NCBI RefSeq assembly: GCF_051014685.1 | Contig: NW_027478779.1 | Span: 491,245-555,244 of the forward strand | Reading direction: 5' to 3' | Length of the DNA: 64,000 nucleotides | Source of the DNA: Ptiloglossa arizonensis | Taxonomy: Eukaryota > Arthropoda > Insecta > Hymenoptera > Colletidae | Part shown: positions 28,159 to 44,366 of the stretch, one piece after another | Layout of the letters: each line of letters opens with the position of its first letter | Position numbering within the stretch: the first letter of the stretch is position 1 | Made by a program: the position numbers and the translations under genes | The notes under the pieces: generated by a model | Told to the model about the DNA's origin: nothing | The model's database searches: none | What the model saw: only the letters and a program-made list of their open reading frames with translations

Positions 28159-31100
28159 GTTATGCGTTATACGTTACACGTTATACGTTATTCGTTATAC
28201 GTTATACGTTATACGTTATACGTTATACGTTATACGTTATACGTTATACGTTATACGTTATACGTTTTACGTTTACGTTCTTCGTTACACGTTATACGTT
28301 ATACGTTATACGTTATACGTCATAGCTTGCAAAATACACGTTATACGTTATACGTTATACGTTACACGTTATACGTTATACGTTACACGTTATACGTTAT
28401 ACGTTATACTTTATACGTTATACGTTATACGTTATACGTTATACGTTATACGTTATACGTTATACGTTATACGTTATGCGTTATACGTTACGCGTTATAC
28501 GTTATTCGTTATACGTTATACGTTATACGTTATACGTTATACGTTATACGTTATACGTTATACGTTATACGTTATACGTTATACGTAACGCGTTATACGT
28601 TATTCGTTATACGTTATACGTTATACGTTATACGTTATACGTTATACGTTATACGTTATACGTTATACGTTATACGTTATACGTTATACGTTATACGTTA
28701 TACGTTATGCGTTATACGTTATGCGTTATACGTTATACGTTATACGTTATACGTTATACGTTATACGTTATACGTTATACGTTATACGTTATACGTTATA
28801 CGTAATATGTAATAGGTTATACGTTCTACGTTATGCGTTATACGTTACACGTTATACGTTATTCGTTATACGTTATACGTTATACGTTATACGTTATACG
28901 TTATACGTTATACGTAATATGTAATACGTTATAAGTTTTACATTATTCGTTATACGTTCTTCGTTACACGTTGTACGTTATACGTTATGCGTTAGACGTT
29001 ACACATTATACGTTATACGTTACACGTTATACGTTATACGTTATACGTTATACGTTATACGTTATACGTTATACGTTATACGTTATACGTTATACGTTAT
29101 ACGTTATACGTTATACGTAATACGTTAAACGTTATACGTTATACGTTATACGTTATACGTAATACGTTATACGTTATACCTTATACGTTATACGTTATAC
29201 GTTATACGTTATACGGCATAGGTTACACGATACACGTTATACGTTATACGTAATATGTAATAGGTTATACGTTCTACGTTATTCGTTATACGTTATACGT
29301 TATACGTTATACGTTATACGTTATACGTTATACGTTACACGTTATACGTCACACGTTATACGTTATTCGTTACACGTTATACGTTATACGTTATACGTTA
29401 TACGTTATACGTTATACGTTATACGTTATACGTTATACGTTATACGTTATACGTTATACGTTATACGTTATACGTTATACGTTACACGTTATACGTTATA
29501 CGTTATACTTTATACGTTATACGTTATACGTTATACGTTATACGTTATACGTTATACGTTATACGTTATACGTTATACGTTATACGTTATACGTTATACG
29601 TTATACGTTATACGTTATACGTTTCACGTTATACGTTATACGTTATACGTTATACGTTATACGTTATACGTTATACGTTATACGTTACACGTTATACGTC
29701 ACACGTTATACGTTATTCGTAACACGTTATACGTTATACGTTATACGTTATACGTTATACGTTATACGTTATACGTTATACGTTATACGTTATACGTTAG
29801 ACGTCACACGTTATACGTTATACGTTACACGTTATACGTTATACGTTATACGTTATACGTAATACGTTATACGTTATACGTTATACGTTATACGTTATAC
29901 GTTATACGTTATACGTTACACGTTATACGTTATACGTTATACGTCATAGGATACACGTTATACGTTATACGTAATATGTAATAGGTTATACGTTCTACGT
30001 TATTCGTTATACGTTATACGTTATACGTTATACGTTATACGTTATACGTTATACGTTATACGTTATACGTTATACGTTATACGTTATACGTTATACGTTA
30101 TGCGTTATACGTTACGCGTTATACGTTATTCGTTATACGTTATACGTTATACGTTATACGTTATACGTTATACGTTATACGTTATACGTTATACGTTATA
30201 CGTTATACGTTATACGTTATGCGTTATACGTTACACGTTATACGTTATACGTTATACGTTATACGTTACACGTTATACGTTATACGTTATACGTCATAGG
30301 ATACACGATACACGTTATACGTTATACGTAATATGTAATAGGTTATACGTTCTACGTTATTCGTTATACGTTATACGTTATACGTTATACGTTATACGTT
30401 ATACGTTATACGTTATACGTTATACGTTATACGTTATACGTTATACGTTATACGTTATACGTTATACGTTATACGTTATACGTTATACGTTATACGTCAC
30501 ACGTTATACGTTATACGCTACACGTTATACGTTATACGTTTCACGTTATACGTTATACGTTATACGTTATACGTTACACGTTATACGTAATACGTTATAC
30601 GTTATACGTTATACGTTATACGTTATACGTTATACGTCATAGGATACACGATACACGTTATACGTTATACGTCATAGGATACACGATACACGTTATACGT
30701 TATACGTAATATGTAATAGGTTATACGTTCTACGTTATTCGTTATACGTTATACGTTATACGTTATACGTTATACGTTATACGTTATACGTTATACGTTA
30801 TACGTTATACGTTACACGTAATACGTTATACGTTATGCGTTATACGTTACACGTTATACGTTATACGTTATACGTTATACGTTACACGTTATACGTTATA
30901 CGTTATACGTTATACGTTACACGTTATACGTTATACGTTATACGTCATAGGATACACGATACACGTTATACGTTATACGTAATATGTAATAGGTTATACG
31001 TTCTACGTTATTCGTTATACGTTATACGTTATACGTTATACGTTATACGTTATACGTTATACGTTATACGTTATACGTTATACGTTATACGTTATACGTT

Positions 31101-34100
31101 ATACGTTATACGTTATACGTTATACGTTATACGTTATACGTTATACGTTATACGTTATACGTTATACGTTATACGTTATACGTCACACGTTATACGTTAT
31201 ACGCTACACGTTATACGTTATACGTTACACGTTATACGTTATACGTTATACGTTATACGTTATACGTTATACGTTATACGTTATACGTTACACGTTATAC
31301 GTCACACGTTATACGTTATTCGTTACACGTTATACGTTATACGTTATACGTTACACGTTATACGTTATACGTTATACGTTATACGTTATACGTTTTACGT
31401 TATACGTTACCGTTAAACGTTATACGTTATACGTTAAGCGTTATACGTTATACGTTATAAGTTATACGTTATACGTTATACGTTATACGTTATACGTTAT
31501 ACGTTGTACGTTATACGTCCTTCGTTACACGTTATACGTCCTTCGTTACACGTTATACGTAATACGTTATACGTTATACGTTATACGTTATACGTTATAC
31601 GTTATACGTTATACGTTATACGTTATACGTTATACGTTATACGTTATACGTTCTTCGTTACACGTTATACGTTATACGCTACACGTTATACGTTATACGT
31701 TTCACGTTATACGTTATACGTTATACGTTATACGTTATACGTTATACGTTATACGTTACACGTTATACGTCACACGTTATACGTTATTCGTTACACGTTA
31801 TACGTTATACGTTATACGTTATACGTTATACGTTATACGTTATACGTTATACGTTATACGTCACACGTTATACGTTATACGTTACACGTTATACGTTATA
31901 CGTTATACGTTATACGTAATACGTTATACGTTATACGTTATACGTTATACGTTATACGTTATACGTTATACGTTATACGTTACACGTTATACGTTATACG
32001 TTATACGTCATAGGATACACGATACACGTTATACGTTATACGTAATATGTAATAGGTTATACGTTCTACGTTATTCGTTATACGTTATACGTTATACGTT
32101 ATACGTTATACGTTATACGTTATACGTTATACGTTATACGTTATGCGTTATACGTTATACGTTACACGTTATACGTTATACGTTATACGTTATACGTTAT
32201 ACGTTATACGTTATACGTTATACGTTATACGTTATACGTTATACGTCACACGTTATACGTTATTCGTTACACGTTATACGTTATACGTTATACGTTATAC
32301 GTTATACGTTATACGTTATACGTTATACGTTATACGTTATACGTTATACGTTATACGTTATGCGTTATACGTTATACGTTACACGTTATACGTTATACGT
32401 TATACGTTATACGTTATACGTTATACGTTATACGTTATACGTTATACGTTATACGTTATACGTCACACGTTATACGTTATTCGTTACACGTTATACGTTA
32501 TACGTTATACGTTATACGTTATACGTTATACGTTATACGTTATACGTTATACGTTATACGTTATACGTTATACGTCACACGTTATACGTTATACGTTATA
32601 CGTTACACGTTATACGTCACACGTTATACGTTATTCGTTACACGTTATACGTTATACGTTATACGTTATACGTTATACGTTATACGTTATACGTTATACG
32701 TTATACGTTATACGTTATACGTTATACGTTATACGTCACACGTTATACGTTATACGTTACACGTTATACGTTATACGTTATACGTTATACGTAATACGTT
32801 ATACGTTATACGTTATACGTTATACGTTATACGTTATACGTTATACGTTACACGTTATACGTTATACGTTATACGTCATAGGATACACGATACACGTTAT
32901 ACGTTATACGTAATATGTAATAGGTTATACGTTCTACGTTATTCGTTATACGTTATACGTTATACGTTATACGTTATACGTTATACGTTATACGTTATAC
33001 GTTATACGTTATACGTTATACGTTATACGTTATACGTTATGCGTTATACGTTACGCGTTATACGTTATTCGTTATACGTTATACGTTATACGTTATACGT
33101 TATACGTTATACGTTATACGTTATACGTTATACGTTATACGTTATACGTTATACGTTATGCGTTATACGTTACACGTTATACGTTATACGTTATACGTTA
33201 TACGTTACACGTTATACGTTATACGTTATACGTCATAGGATACACGATACACGTTATACGTTATACGTAATATGTAATAGGTTATACGTTCTACGTTATT
33301 CGTTATACGTTATACGTTATACGTTACACGTTATACGTCACACGTTATACGTTATTCGTTACACGTTATACGTTATACGTTATACGTTATACGTTATACG
33401 TTATACGTTATACGTTATACGTTATACGTTATACGTCGCACGTTATACGTTATACGTTACACGTTATACGTTATACGTTATACGTTATACGTAATACGTT
33501 ATACGTTATACGTTATACGTTATACGTTATACGTTATACGTTATACGTTATACGTTATACGTTACACGTTATACGTTATACGTTATACGTCATAGGATAC
33601 ACGATACACGTTATACGTTATACGTAATATGTAATAGGTTATACGTTCTACGTTATTCGTTATACGTTATACGTTATACGTTATACGTTATACGTTATAC
33701 GTTATACGTTATACGTTATACGTTATACGTTATACGTTATACGTTATACGTTATACGTTATGCATATACGTTACGCGTTATACGTTATTCGTTATACGTT
33801 ATACGTTATACGTTATACGTTATACGTTATACGTTATACGTTATACGTTATACGTTATACGTTATACGTTATACGTTATACGTTATACGTTATACGTTAT
33901 ACGTTATGCGTTATACGTTATACGTTATACGTTATACGTTATACGTTATACGTTATACGTTATACGTTATACGTAATATGTAATAGGTTATACGTTCTAC
34001 GTTATGCGTTATACGTTACACGTTATACGTTATTCGTTATACGTTATACGTTATACGTTATACGTTATACGTTATACGTTATACGTAATATGTAATACGT

Positions 34101-34540
34101 TATAAGTTTTACATTATTCGTTATACGTTCTTCGTTACACGTTGTACGTTATACGTTATGCGTTAGACGTTACACATTATACGTTATACGTTACACGTTA
34201 TACGTTATACGTTATACGTTATACGTTATACGTTATACGTTATACGTTATACGTTATACGTTATACGTTATACGTTATACGTTATACGTAATACGTTAAA
34301 CGTTATACGTTATACGTTATACGTTATACGTAATACGTTATACGTTATACCTTATACGTTATACGTTATACGTTATACGTTATACGGCATAGGTTACACG
34401 ATACACGTTATACGTTATACGTAATATGTAATAGGTTATACGTTCTACGTTATTCGTTATACGTTATACGTTATACGTTATACGTTATACGTTATACTCT
34501 TATACGTTATACGTTATACGTTATACGTTATACGTTATAC
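28159..34540. repeat. 6.4-kb HOR, copy II
   Basis: Length 6382 bp. Markers: CTTGCAA 28326, D 30097, I 31503, D 33036, D' 33757. Diagnostic units shared only with copy III are GTAACGC near 28585, GTAACAC near 29719 and a C module with one GATACAC instead of two near 29943. GTTAGAC near 29797 is shared with I and III. A private change is GTCGCAC near 33435. Confidence 0.9.
31503..31567. repeat. Module I, two-repeat form (copy II)
   Basis: Same unit order as the element in copy I, 6095 bp downstream of it. It follows an H module at 31406. Confidence 0.88.
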
Positions 34541-37500
34541 GTTATGCGTTATACGTTACACGTTATACGTTATTCGTTATACGTTATACGTTATACGTTA
34601 TACGTTATACGTTATACGTTATACGTTATACGTTATACGTTTTACGTTTACGTTCTTCGTTACACGTTATACGTTATACGTTATACGTTATACGTCATAG
34701 CTTGCAAAATACACGTTATACGTTATACGTTATACGTTACACGTTATACGTTATACGTTACACGTTATACGTTATACGTTATACTTTATACGTTATACGT
34801 TATACGTTATACGTTATACGTTATACGTTATACGTTATACGTTATACGTTATGCGTTATACGTTACGCGTTATACGTTATTCGTTATACGTTATACGTTA
34901 TACGTTATACGTTATACGTTATACGTTATACGTTATACGTTATACGTTATACGTTATACGTAACGCGTTATACGTTATTCGTTATACGTTATACGTTATA
35001 CGTTATACGTTATACGTTATACGTTATACGTTATACGTTATACGTTATACGTTATACGTTATACGTTATACGTTATACGTTATGCGTTATACGTTATGCG
35101 TTATACGTTATACGTTATACGTTATACGTTATACGTTATACGTTATACGTTATACGTTATACGTTATACGTTATACGTAATATGTAATAGGTTATACGTT
35201 CTACGTTATGCGTTATACGTTACACGTTATACGTTATTCGTTATACGTTATACGTTATACGTTATACGTTATACGTTATACGTTATACGTAATATGTAAT
35301 ACGTTATAAGTTTTACATTATTCGTTATACGTTCTTCGTTACACGTTGTACGTTATACGTTATGCGTTAGACGTTACACATTATACGTTATACGTTATAC
35401 GTTATACGTTATACGTTATACGTTATACGTTATACGTTATACGTTATACGTTATACGTTATACGTTATACGTTATACGTTATACGTTATACGTAATACGT
35501 TAAACGTTATACGTTATACGTTATACGTTATACGTAATACGTTATACGTTATACCTTATACGTTATACGTTATACGTTATACGTTATACGGCATAGGTTA
35601 CACGATACACGTTATACGTTATACGTAATATGTAATAGGTTATACGTTCTACGTTATTCGTTATACGTTATACGTTATACGTTATACGTTATACGTTATA
35701 CGTTATACGTTACACGTTATACGTCACACGTTATACGTTATTCGTTACACGTTATACGTTATACGTTATACGTTATACGTTATACGTTATACGTTATACG
35801 TTTATACGTTATACGTTATACGTTATACGTTATACGTTATACGTTATACGTTATACGTTATACGTTACACGTTATACGTTATACGTTATACTTTATACGT
35901 TATACGTTATACGTTATACGTTATACGTTATACGTTATACGTTATACGTTATACGTTATACGTTATACGTTATACGTTATACGTTATACGTTATACGTTT
36001 CACGTTATACGTTATACGTTATACGTTATACGTTATACGTTATACGTTATACGTTATACGTTACACGTTATACGTCACACGTTATACGTTATTCGTAACA
36101 CGTTATACGTTATACGTTATACGTTATACGTTATACGTTATACGTTATACGTTATACGTTATACGTTATACGTTAGACGTCACACGTTATACGTTATACG
36201 TTACACGTTATACGTTATACGTTATACGTTATACGTAATACGTTATACGTTATACGTTATACGTTATACGTTATACGTTATACGTTATACGTTACACGTT
36301 ATACGTTATACGTTATACGTCATAGGATACACGTTATACGTTATACGTAATATGTAATAGGTTATACGTTCTACGTTATTCGTTATACGTTATACGTTAT
36401 ACGTTATACGTTATACGTTATACGTTATACGTTATACGTTATACGTTATACGTTATACGTTATACGTTATACGTTATGCGTTATACGTTACGCGTTATAC
36501 GTTATTCGTTATACGTTATACGTTATACGTTATACGTTATACGTTATACGTTATACGTTATACGTTATACGTTATACGTTATACGTTATACGTTATGCGT
36601 TATACGTTACACGTTATACGTTATACGTTATACGTTATACGTTACACGTTATACGTTATACGTTATACGTCATAGGATACACGATACACGTTATACGTTA
36701 TACGTAATATGTAATAGGTTATACGTTCTACGTTATTCGTTATACGTTATACGTTATACGTTATACGTTATACGTTATACGTTATACGTTATACGTTATA
36801 CGTTATACGTTATACGTTATACGTTATACGTTATACGTTATACGTTATACGTTATACGTTATACGTTATACGTCACACGTTATACGTTATACGCTACACG
36901 TTATACGTTATACGTTTCACGTTATACGTTATACGTTATACGTTATACGTTACACGTTATACGTAATACGTTATACGTTATACGTTATACGTTATACGTT
37001 ATACGTTATACGTCATAGGATACACGATACACGTTATACGTTATACGTCATAGGATACACGATACACGTTATACGTTATACGTAATATGTAATAGGTTAT
37101 ACGTTCTACGTTATTCGTTATACGTTATACGTTATACGTTATACGTTATACGTTATACGTTATACGTTATACGTTATACGTTATACGTTACACGTAATAC
37201 GTTATACGTTATGCGTTATACGTTACACGTTATACGTTATACGTTATACGTTATACGTTACACGTTATACGTTATACGTTATACGTTATACGTTACACGT
37301 TATACGTTATACGTTATACGTCATAGGATACACGATACACGTTATACGTTATACGTAATATGTAATAGGTTATACGTTCTACGTTATTCGTTATACGTTA
37401 TACGTTATACGTTATACGTTATACGTTATACGTTATACGTTATACGTTATACGTTATACGTTATACGTTATACGTTATACGTTATACGTTATACGTTATA

Positions 37501-40500
37501 CGTTATACGTTATACGTTATACGTTATACGTTATACGTTATACGTTATACGTTATACGTCACACGTTATACGTTATACGCTACACGTTATACGTTATACG
37601 TTACACGTTATACGTTATACGTTATACGTTATACGTTATACGTTATACGTTATACGTTATACGTTACACGTTATACGTCACACGTTATACGTTATTCGTT
37701 ACACGTTATACGTTATACGTTATACGTTACACGTTATACGTTATACGTTATACGTTATACGTTATACGTTTTACGTTATACGTTACCGTTAAACGTTATA
37801 CGTTATACGTTAAGCGTTATACGTTATACGTTATAAGTTATACGTTATACGTTATACGTTATACGTTATACGTTATACGTTGTACGTTATACGTCCTTCG
37901 TTACACGTTATACGTCCTTCGTTACACGTTATACGTAATACGTTATACGTTATACGTTATACGTTATACGTTATACGTTATACGTTATACGTTATACGTT
38001 ATACGTTATACGTTATACGTTATACGTTATACGTTCTTCGTTACACGTTATACGTTATACGCTACACGTTATACGTTATACGTTTCACGTTATACGTTAT
38101 ACGTTATACGTTATACGTTATACGTTATACGTTATACGTTACACGTTATACGTCACACGTTATACGTTATTCGTTACACGTTATACGTTATACGTTATAC
38201 GTTATACGTTATACGTTATACGTTATACGTTATACGTTATACGTCACACGTTATACGTTATACGTTACACGTTATACGTTATACGTTATACGTTATACGT
38301 AATACGTTATACGTTATACGTTATACGTTATACGTTATACGTTATACGTTATACGTTATACGTTACACGTTATACGTTATACGTTATACGTCATAGGATA
38401 CACGATACACGTTATACGTTATACGTAATATGTAATAGGTTATACGTTCTACGTTATTCGTTATACGTTATACGTTATACGTTATACGTTATACGTTATA
38501 CGTTATACGTTATACGTTATACGTTATGCGTTATACGTTATACGTTACACGTTATACGTTATACGTTATACGTTATACGTTATACGTTATACGTTATACG
38601 TTATACGTTATACGTTATACGTTATACGTCACACGTTATACGTTATTCGTTACACGTTATACGTTATACGTTATACGTTATAAGTTATACGTTATACGTT
38701 ATACGTTATACGTTATACGTTATACGTTATACGTTATACGTTATGCGTTATACGTTATACGTTACACGTTATACGTTATACGTTATACGTTATACGTTAT
38801 ACGTTATACGTTATACGTTATACGTTATACGTTATACGTTATACGTCACACGTTATACGTTATTCGTTACACGTTATACGTTATACGTTATACGTTATAC
38901 GTTATACGTTATACGTTATACGTTATACGTTATACGTTATACGTTATACGTTATACGTCACACGTTATACGTTATACGTTATACGTTACACGTTATACGT
39001 CACACGTTATACGTTATTCGTTACACGTTATACGTTATACGTTATACGTTATACGTTATACGTTATACGTTATACGTTATACGTTATACGTTATACGTTA
39101 TACGTTATACGTTATACGTCACACGTTATACGTTATACGTTACACGTTATACGTTATACGTTATACGTTATACGTAATACGTTATACGTTATACGTTATA
39201 CGTTATACGTTATACGTTATACGTTATACGTTACACGTTATACGTTATACGTTATACGTCATAGGATACACGATACACGTTATACGTTATACGTAATATG
39301 TAATAGGTTATACGTTCTACGTTATTCGTTATACGTTATACGTTATACGTTATACGTTATACGTTATACGTTATACGTTATACGTTATACGTTATACGTT
39401 ATACGTTATACGTTATACGTTATGCGTTATACGTTACGCGTTATACGTTATTCGTTATACGTTATACGTTATACGTTATACGTTATACGTTATACGTTAT
39501 ACGTTATACGTTATACGTTATACGTTATACGTTATACGTTATGCGTTATACGTTACACGTTATACGTTATACGTTATACGTTATACGTTACACGTTATAC
39601 GTTATACGTTATACGTCATAGGATACACGATACACGTTATACGTTATACGTAATATGTAATAGGTTATACGTTCTACGTTATTCGTTATACGTTATACGT
39701 TATACGTTACACGTTATACGTCACACGTTATACGTTATTCGTTACACGTTATACGTTATACGTTATACGTTATACGTTATACGTTATACGTTATACGTTA
39801 TACGTTATACGTTATACGTCACACGTTATACGTTATACGTTACACGTTATACGTTATACGTTATACGTTATACGTAATACGTTATACGTTATACGTTATA
39901 CGTTATACGTTATACGTTATACGTTATACGTTATACGTTATACGTTACACGTTATACGTTATACGTTATACGTCATAGGATACACGATACACGTTATACG
40001 TTATACGTAATATGTAATAGGTTATACGTTCTACGTTATTCGTTATACGTTATACGTTATACGTTATACGTTATACGTTATACGTTATACGTTATACGTT
40101 ATACGTTATACGTTATACGTTATACGTTATACGTTATACGTTATGCATATACGTTACGCGTTATACGTTATTCGTTATACGTTATACGTTATACGTTATA
40201 CGTTATACGTTATACGTTATACGTTATACGTTATACGTTATACGTTATACGTTATACGTTATACGTTATACGTTATACGTTATACGTTATGCGTTATACG
40301 TTATACGTTATACGTTATACGTTATACGTTATACGTTATACGTTATACGTTATACGTAATATGTAATAGGTTATACGTTCTACGTTATGCGTTATACGTT
40401 ACACGTTATACGTTATTCGTTATACGTTATACGTTATACGTTATACGTTATACGTTATACGTTATACGTAATATGTAATACGTTATAAGTTTTACATTAT

Positions 40501-40916
40501 TCGTTATACGTTCTTCGTTACACGTTGTACGTTATACGTTATGCGTTAGACGTTACACATTATACGTTATACGTTACACGTTATACGTTATACGTTATAC
40601 GTTATACGTTATACGTTATACGTTATACGTTATACGTTATACGTTATACGTTATACGTTATACGTTATACGTAATACGTTAAACGTTATACGTTATACGT
40701 TATACGTTATACGTAATACGTTATACGTTATACCTTATACGTTATACGTTATACGTTATACGTTATACGGCATAGGTTACACGATACACGTTATACGTTA
40801 TACGTAATATGTAATAGGTTATACGTTCTACGTTATTCGTTATACGTTATACGTTATACGTTATACGTTATACGTTATACGTTATACTCTTATACGTTAT
40901 ACGTTATACGTTATAC
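34541..40916. repeat. 6.4-kb HOR, copy III
   Basis: Length 6376 bp; markers lie about 6376-6383 bp after those of copy II (D 36473, I 37879, D 39419, D' 40140). It shares GTAACGC (near 34959), GTAACAC (near 36094), the one-GATACAC C module (near 36320) and GTTAGAC (near 36174) with copy II. Private changes are an 8-bp unit with an extra T near 35800, a consensus unit replacing GTTACAC after module E near 35393, and a GTTATAA near 38679. Confidence 0.9.
37879..37943. repeat. Module I, two-repeat form (copy III)
   Basis: Same unit order, 6376 bp downstream of the copy II element and preceded by H at 37782. Confidence 0.88.
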
Positions 40917-41021
40917 GTTATGCGTTATACGTTACACGTTATACGTTATTCGTTATACGTTATACGTTATACGTTATACGTTATACGTTATACGTTATAC
41001 GTTATACGTTATACGTTATAC

Positions 41022-41120
41022 GTTTTACGTTTACGTTCTTCGTTACACGTTATACGTTATACGTTTTACGTTTACGTTCTTCGTTACACGTTATACGTTA
41101 TACGTTATACGTTATACGTC
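41022..41120. repeat. 41-bp duplication of the A tail (copy IV only)
   Basis: GTTTTAC, 6-bp GTTTAC, GTTCTTC, GTTACAC and following units are present twice, 41 bp apart. Copies I-III have this segment once, so the duplication is private to copy IV. Confidence 0.86.
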
Positions 41121-44100
41121 ATAGCTTGCAAAATACACGTTATACGTTATACGTTATACGTTACACGTTATACGTTATACGTTACACGTTATACGTTATA
41201 CGTTATACTTTATACGTTATACGTTATACGTTATACGTTATACGTTATACGTTATACGTTATACGTTATACGTTATGCGTTATACGTTACGCGTTATACG
41301 TTATTCGTTATACGTTATACGTTATACGTTATACGTTATACGTTATACGTTATACGTTATACGTTATACGTTATACGTTATACGTTACGCGTTATACGTT
41401 ATTCGTTATACGTTATACGTTATACGTTATACGTTATACGTTATACGTTATACGTTATACGTTATACGTTATACGTTATACGTTATACGTTATACGTTAT
41501 ACGTTATGCGTTATACGTTATGCGTTATACGTTATACGTTATACGTTATACGTTATACGTTATACGTTATACGTTATACGTTATACGTTATACGTTATAC
41601 GTTATACGTAATATGTAATAGGTTATACGTTCTACGTTATGCGTTATACGTTACACGTTATACGTTATTCGTTATACGTTATACGTTATACGTTATACGT
41701 TATACGTTATACGTTATACGTAATATGTAATACGTTATAAGTTTTACATTATTCGTTATACGTTCTTCGTTACACGTTGTACGTTATACGTTATGCGTTA
41801 GACGTTACACATTATACGTTATACGTTACACGTTATACGTTATACGTTATACGTTATACGTTATACGTTATACGTTATACGTTATACGTTATACGTTATA
41901 CGTTATACGTTATACGTTATACGTAATACGTTAAACGTTATACGTTATACGTTATACGTTATACGTAATACGTTATACGTTATACCTTATACGTTATACG
42001 TTATACGTTATACGTTATACGGCATAGGTTACACGATACACGTTATACGTTATACGTAATATGTAATAGGTTATACGTTCTACGTTATTCGTTATACGTT
42101 ATACGTTATACGTTATACGTTATACGTTATACGTTATACGTTACACGTTATACGTCACACGTTATACGTTATTCGTTACACGTTATACGTTATACGTTAT
42201 ACGTTATACGTTATACGTTATACGTTATACGTTATACGTTATACGTTATACGTTATACGTTATACGTTATACGTTATACGTTATACGTTACACGTTATAC
42301 GTTATACGTTATACTTTATACGTTATACGTTATACGTTATACGTTATACGTTATACGTTATACGTTATACGTTATACGTTATACGTTATACGTTATACGT
42401 TATACGTTATACGTTATACGTTTCACGTTATACGTTATACGTTATACGTTATACGTTATACGTTATACGTTATACGTTATACGTTACACGTTATACGTCA
42501 CACGTTATACGTTATTCGTTACACGTTATACGTTATACGTTATACGTTATACGTTATACGTTATACGTTATACGTTATACGTTATACGTTATACGTTATA
42601 CGTCACACGTTATACGTTATACGTTACACGTTATACGTTATACGTTATACGTTATACGTAATACGTTATACGTTATACGTTATACGTTATACGTTATACG
42701 TTATACGTTATACGTTACACGTTATACGTTATACGTTATACGTCATAGGATACACGATACACGTTATACGTTATACGTAATATGTAATAGGTTATACGTT
42801 CTACGTTATTCGTTATACGTTATACGTTATACGTTATACGTTATACGTTATACGTTATACGTTATACGTTATACGTTATACGTTATACGTTATACGTTAT
42901 ACGTTATGCGTTATACGTTACGCGTTATACGTTATTCGTTATACGTTATACGTTATACGTTATACGTTATACGTTATACGTTATACGTTATACGTTATAC
43001 GTTATACGTTATACGTTATACGTTATGCGTTATACGTTACACGTTATACGTTATACGTTATACGTTATACGTTACACGTTATACGTTATACGTTATACGT
43101 CATAGGATACACGATACACGTTATACGTTATACGTAATATGTAATAGGTTATACGTTCTACGTTATTCGTTATACGTTATACGTTATACGTTATACGTTA
43201 TACGTTATACGTTATACGTTATACGTTATACGTTATACGTTATACGTTATACGTTATACGTTATACGTTATACGTTATACGTTATACGTTATACGTTATA
43301 CGTCACACGTTATACGTTATACGCTACACGTTATACGTTATACGTTTCACGTTATACGTTATACGTTATACGTTATACGTTACACGTTATACGTAATACG
43401 TTATACGTTATACGTTATACGTTATACGTTATACGTTATACGTCATAGGATACACGATACACGTTATACGTTATACGTCATAGGATACACGATACACGTT
43501 ATACGTTATACGTAATATGTAATAGGTTATACGTTCTACGTTATTCGTTATACGTTATACGTTATACGTTATACGTTATACGTTATACGTTATACGTTAT
43601 ACGTTATACGTTATACGTTACACGTAATACGTTATACGTTATGCGTTATACGTTACACGTTATACGTTATACGTTATACGTTATACGTTACACGTTATAC
43701 GTTATACGTTATACGTTATACGTTACACGTTATACGTTATACGTTATACGTCATAGGATACACGATACACGTTATACGTTATACGTAATATGTAATAGGT
43801 TATACGTTCTACGTTATTCGTTATACGTTATACGTTATACGTTATACGTTATACGTTATACGTTATACGTTATACGTTATACGTTATACGTTATACGTTA
43901 TACGTTATACGTTATACGTTATACGTTATACGTTATACGTTATACGTTATACGTTATACGTTATACGTTATACGTTATACGTCACACGTTATACGTTATA
44001 CGCTACACGTTATACGTTATACGTTACACGTTATACGTTATACGTTATACGTTATACGTTATACGTTATACGTTATACGTTATACGTTACACGTTATACG

Positions 44101-44301
44101 TCACACGTTATACGTTATTCGCTACACGTTATACGTTATCCGTTATACGTTACACGTTATACGTTATACGTTATACGTTATACGTTATACGTTTTACGTT
44201 ATACGTTACCGTTCAACGTTATACGTTATACGTTAAGCGTTATACGTTATACGTTATAAGTTATACGTTATACGTTATACGTTATACGTTATACGTTATA
44301 C

Positions 44302-44366
44302 GTTGTACGTTATACGTCCTTCGTTACACGTTATACGTCCTTCGTTACACGTTATACGTAATACGT
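44302..44366. repeat. Module I, two-repeat form (copy IV)
   Basis: Same unit order, 6423 bp downstream of the copy III element. The 1561-bp contraction of copy IV lies after it. Confidence 0.88.
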
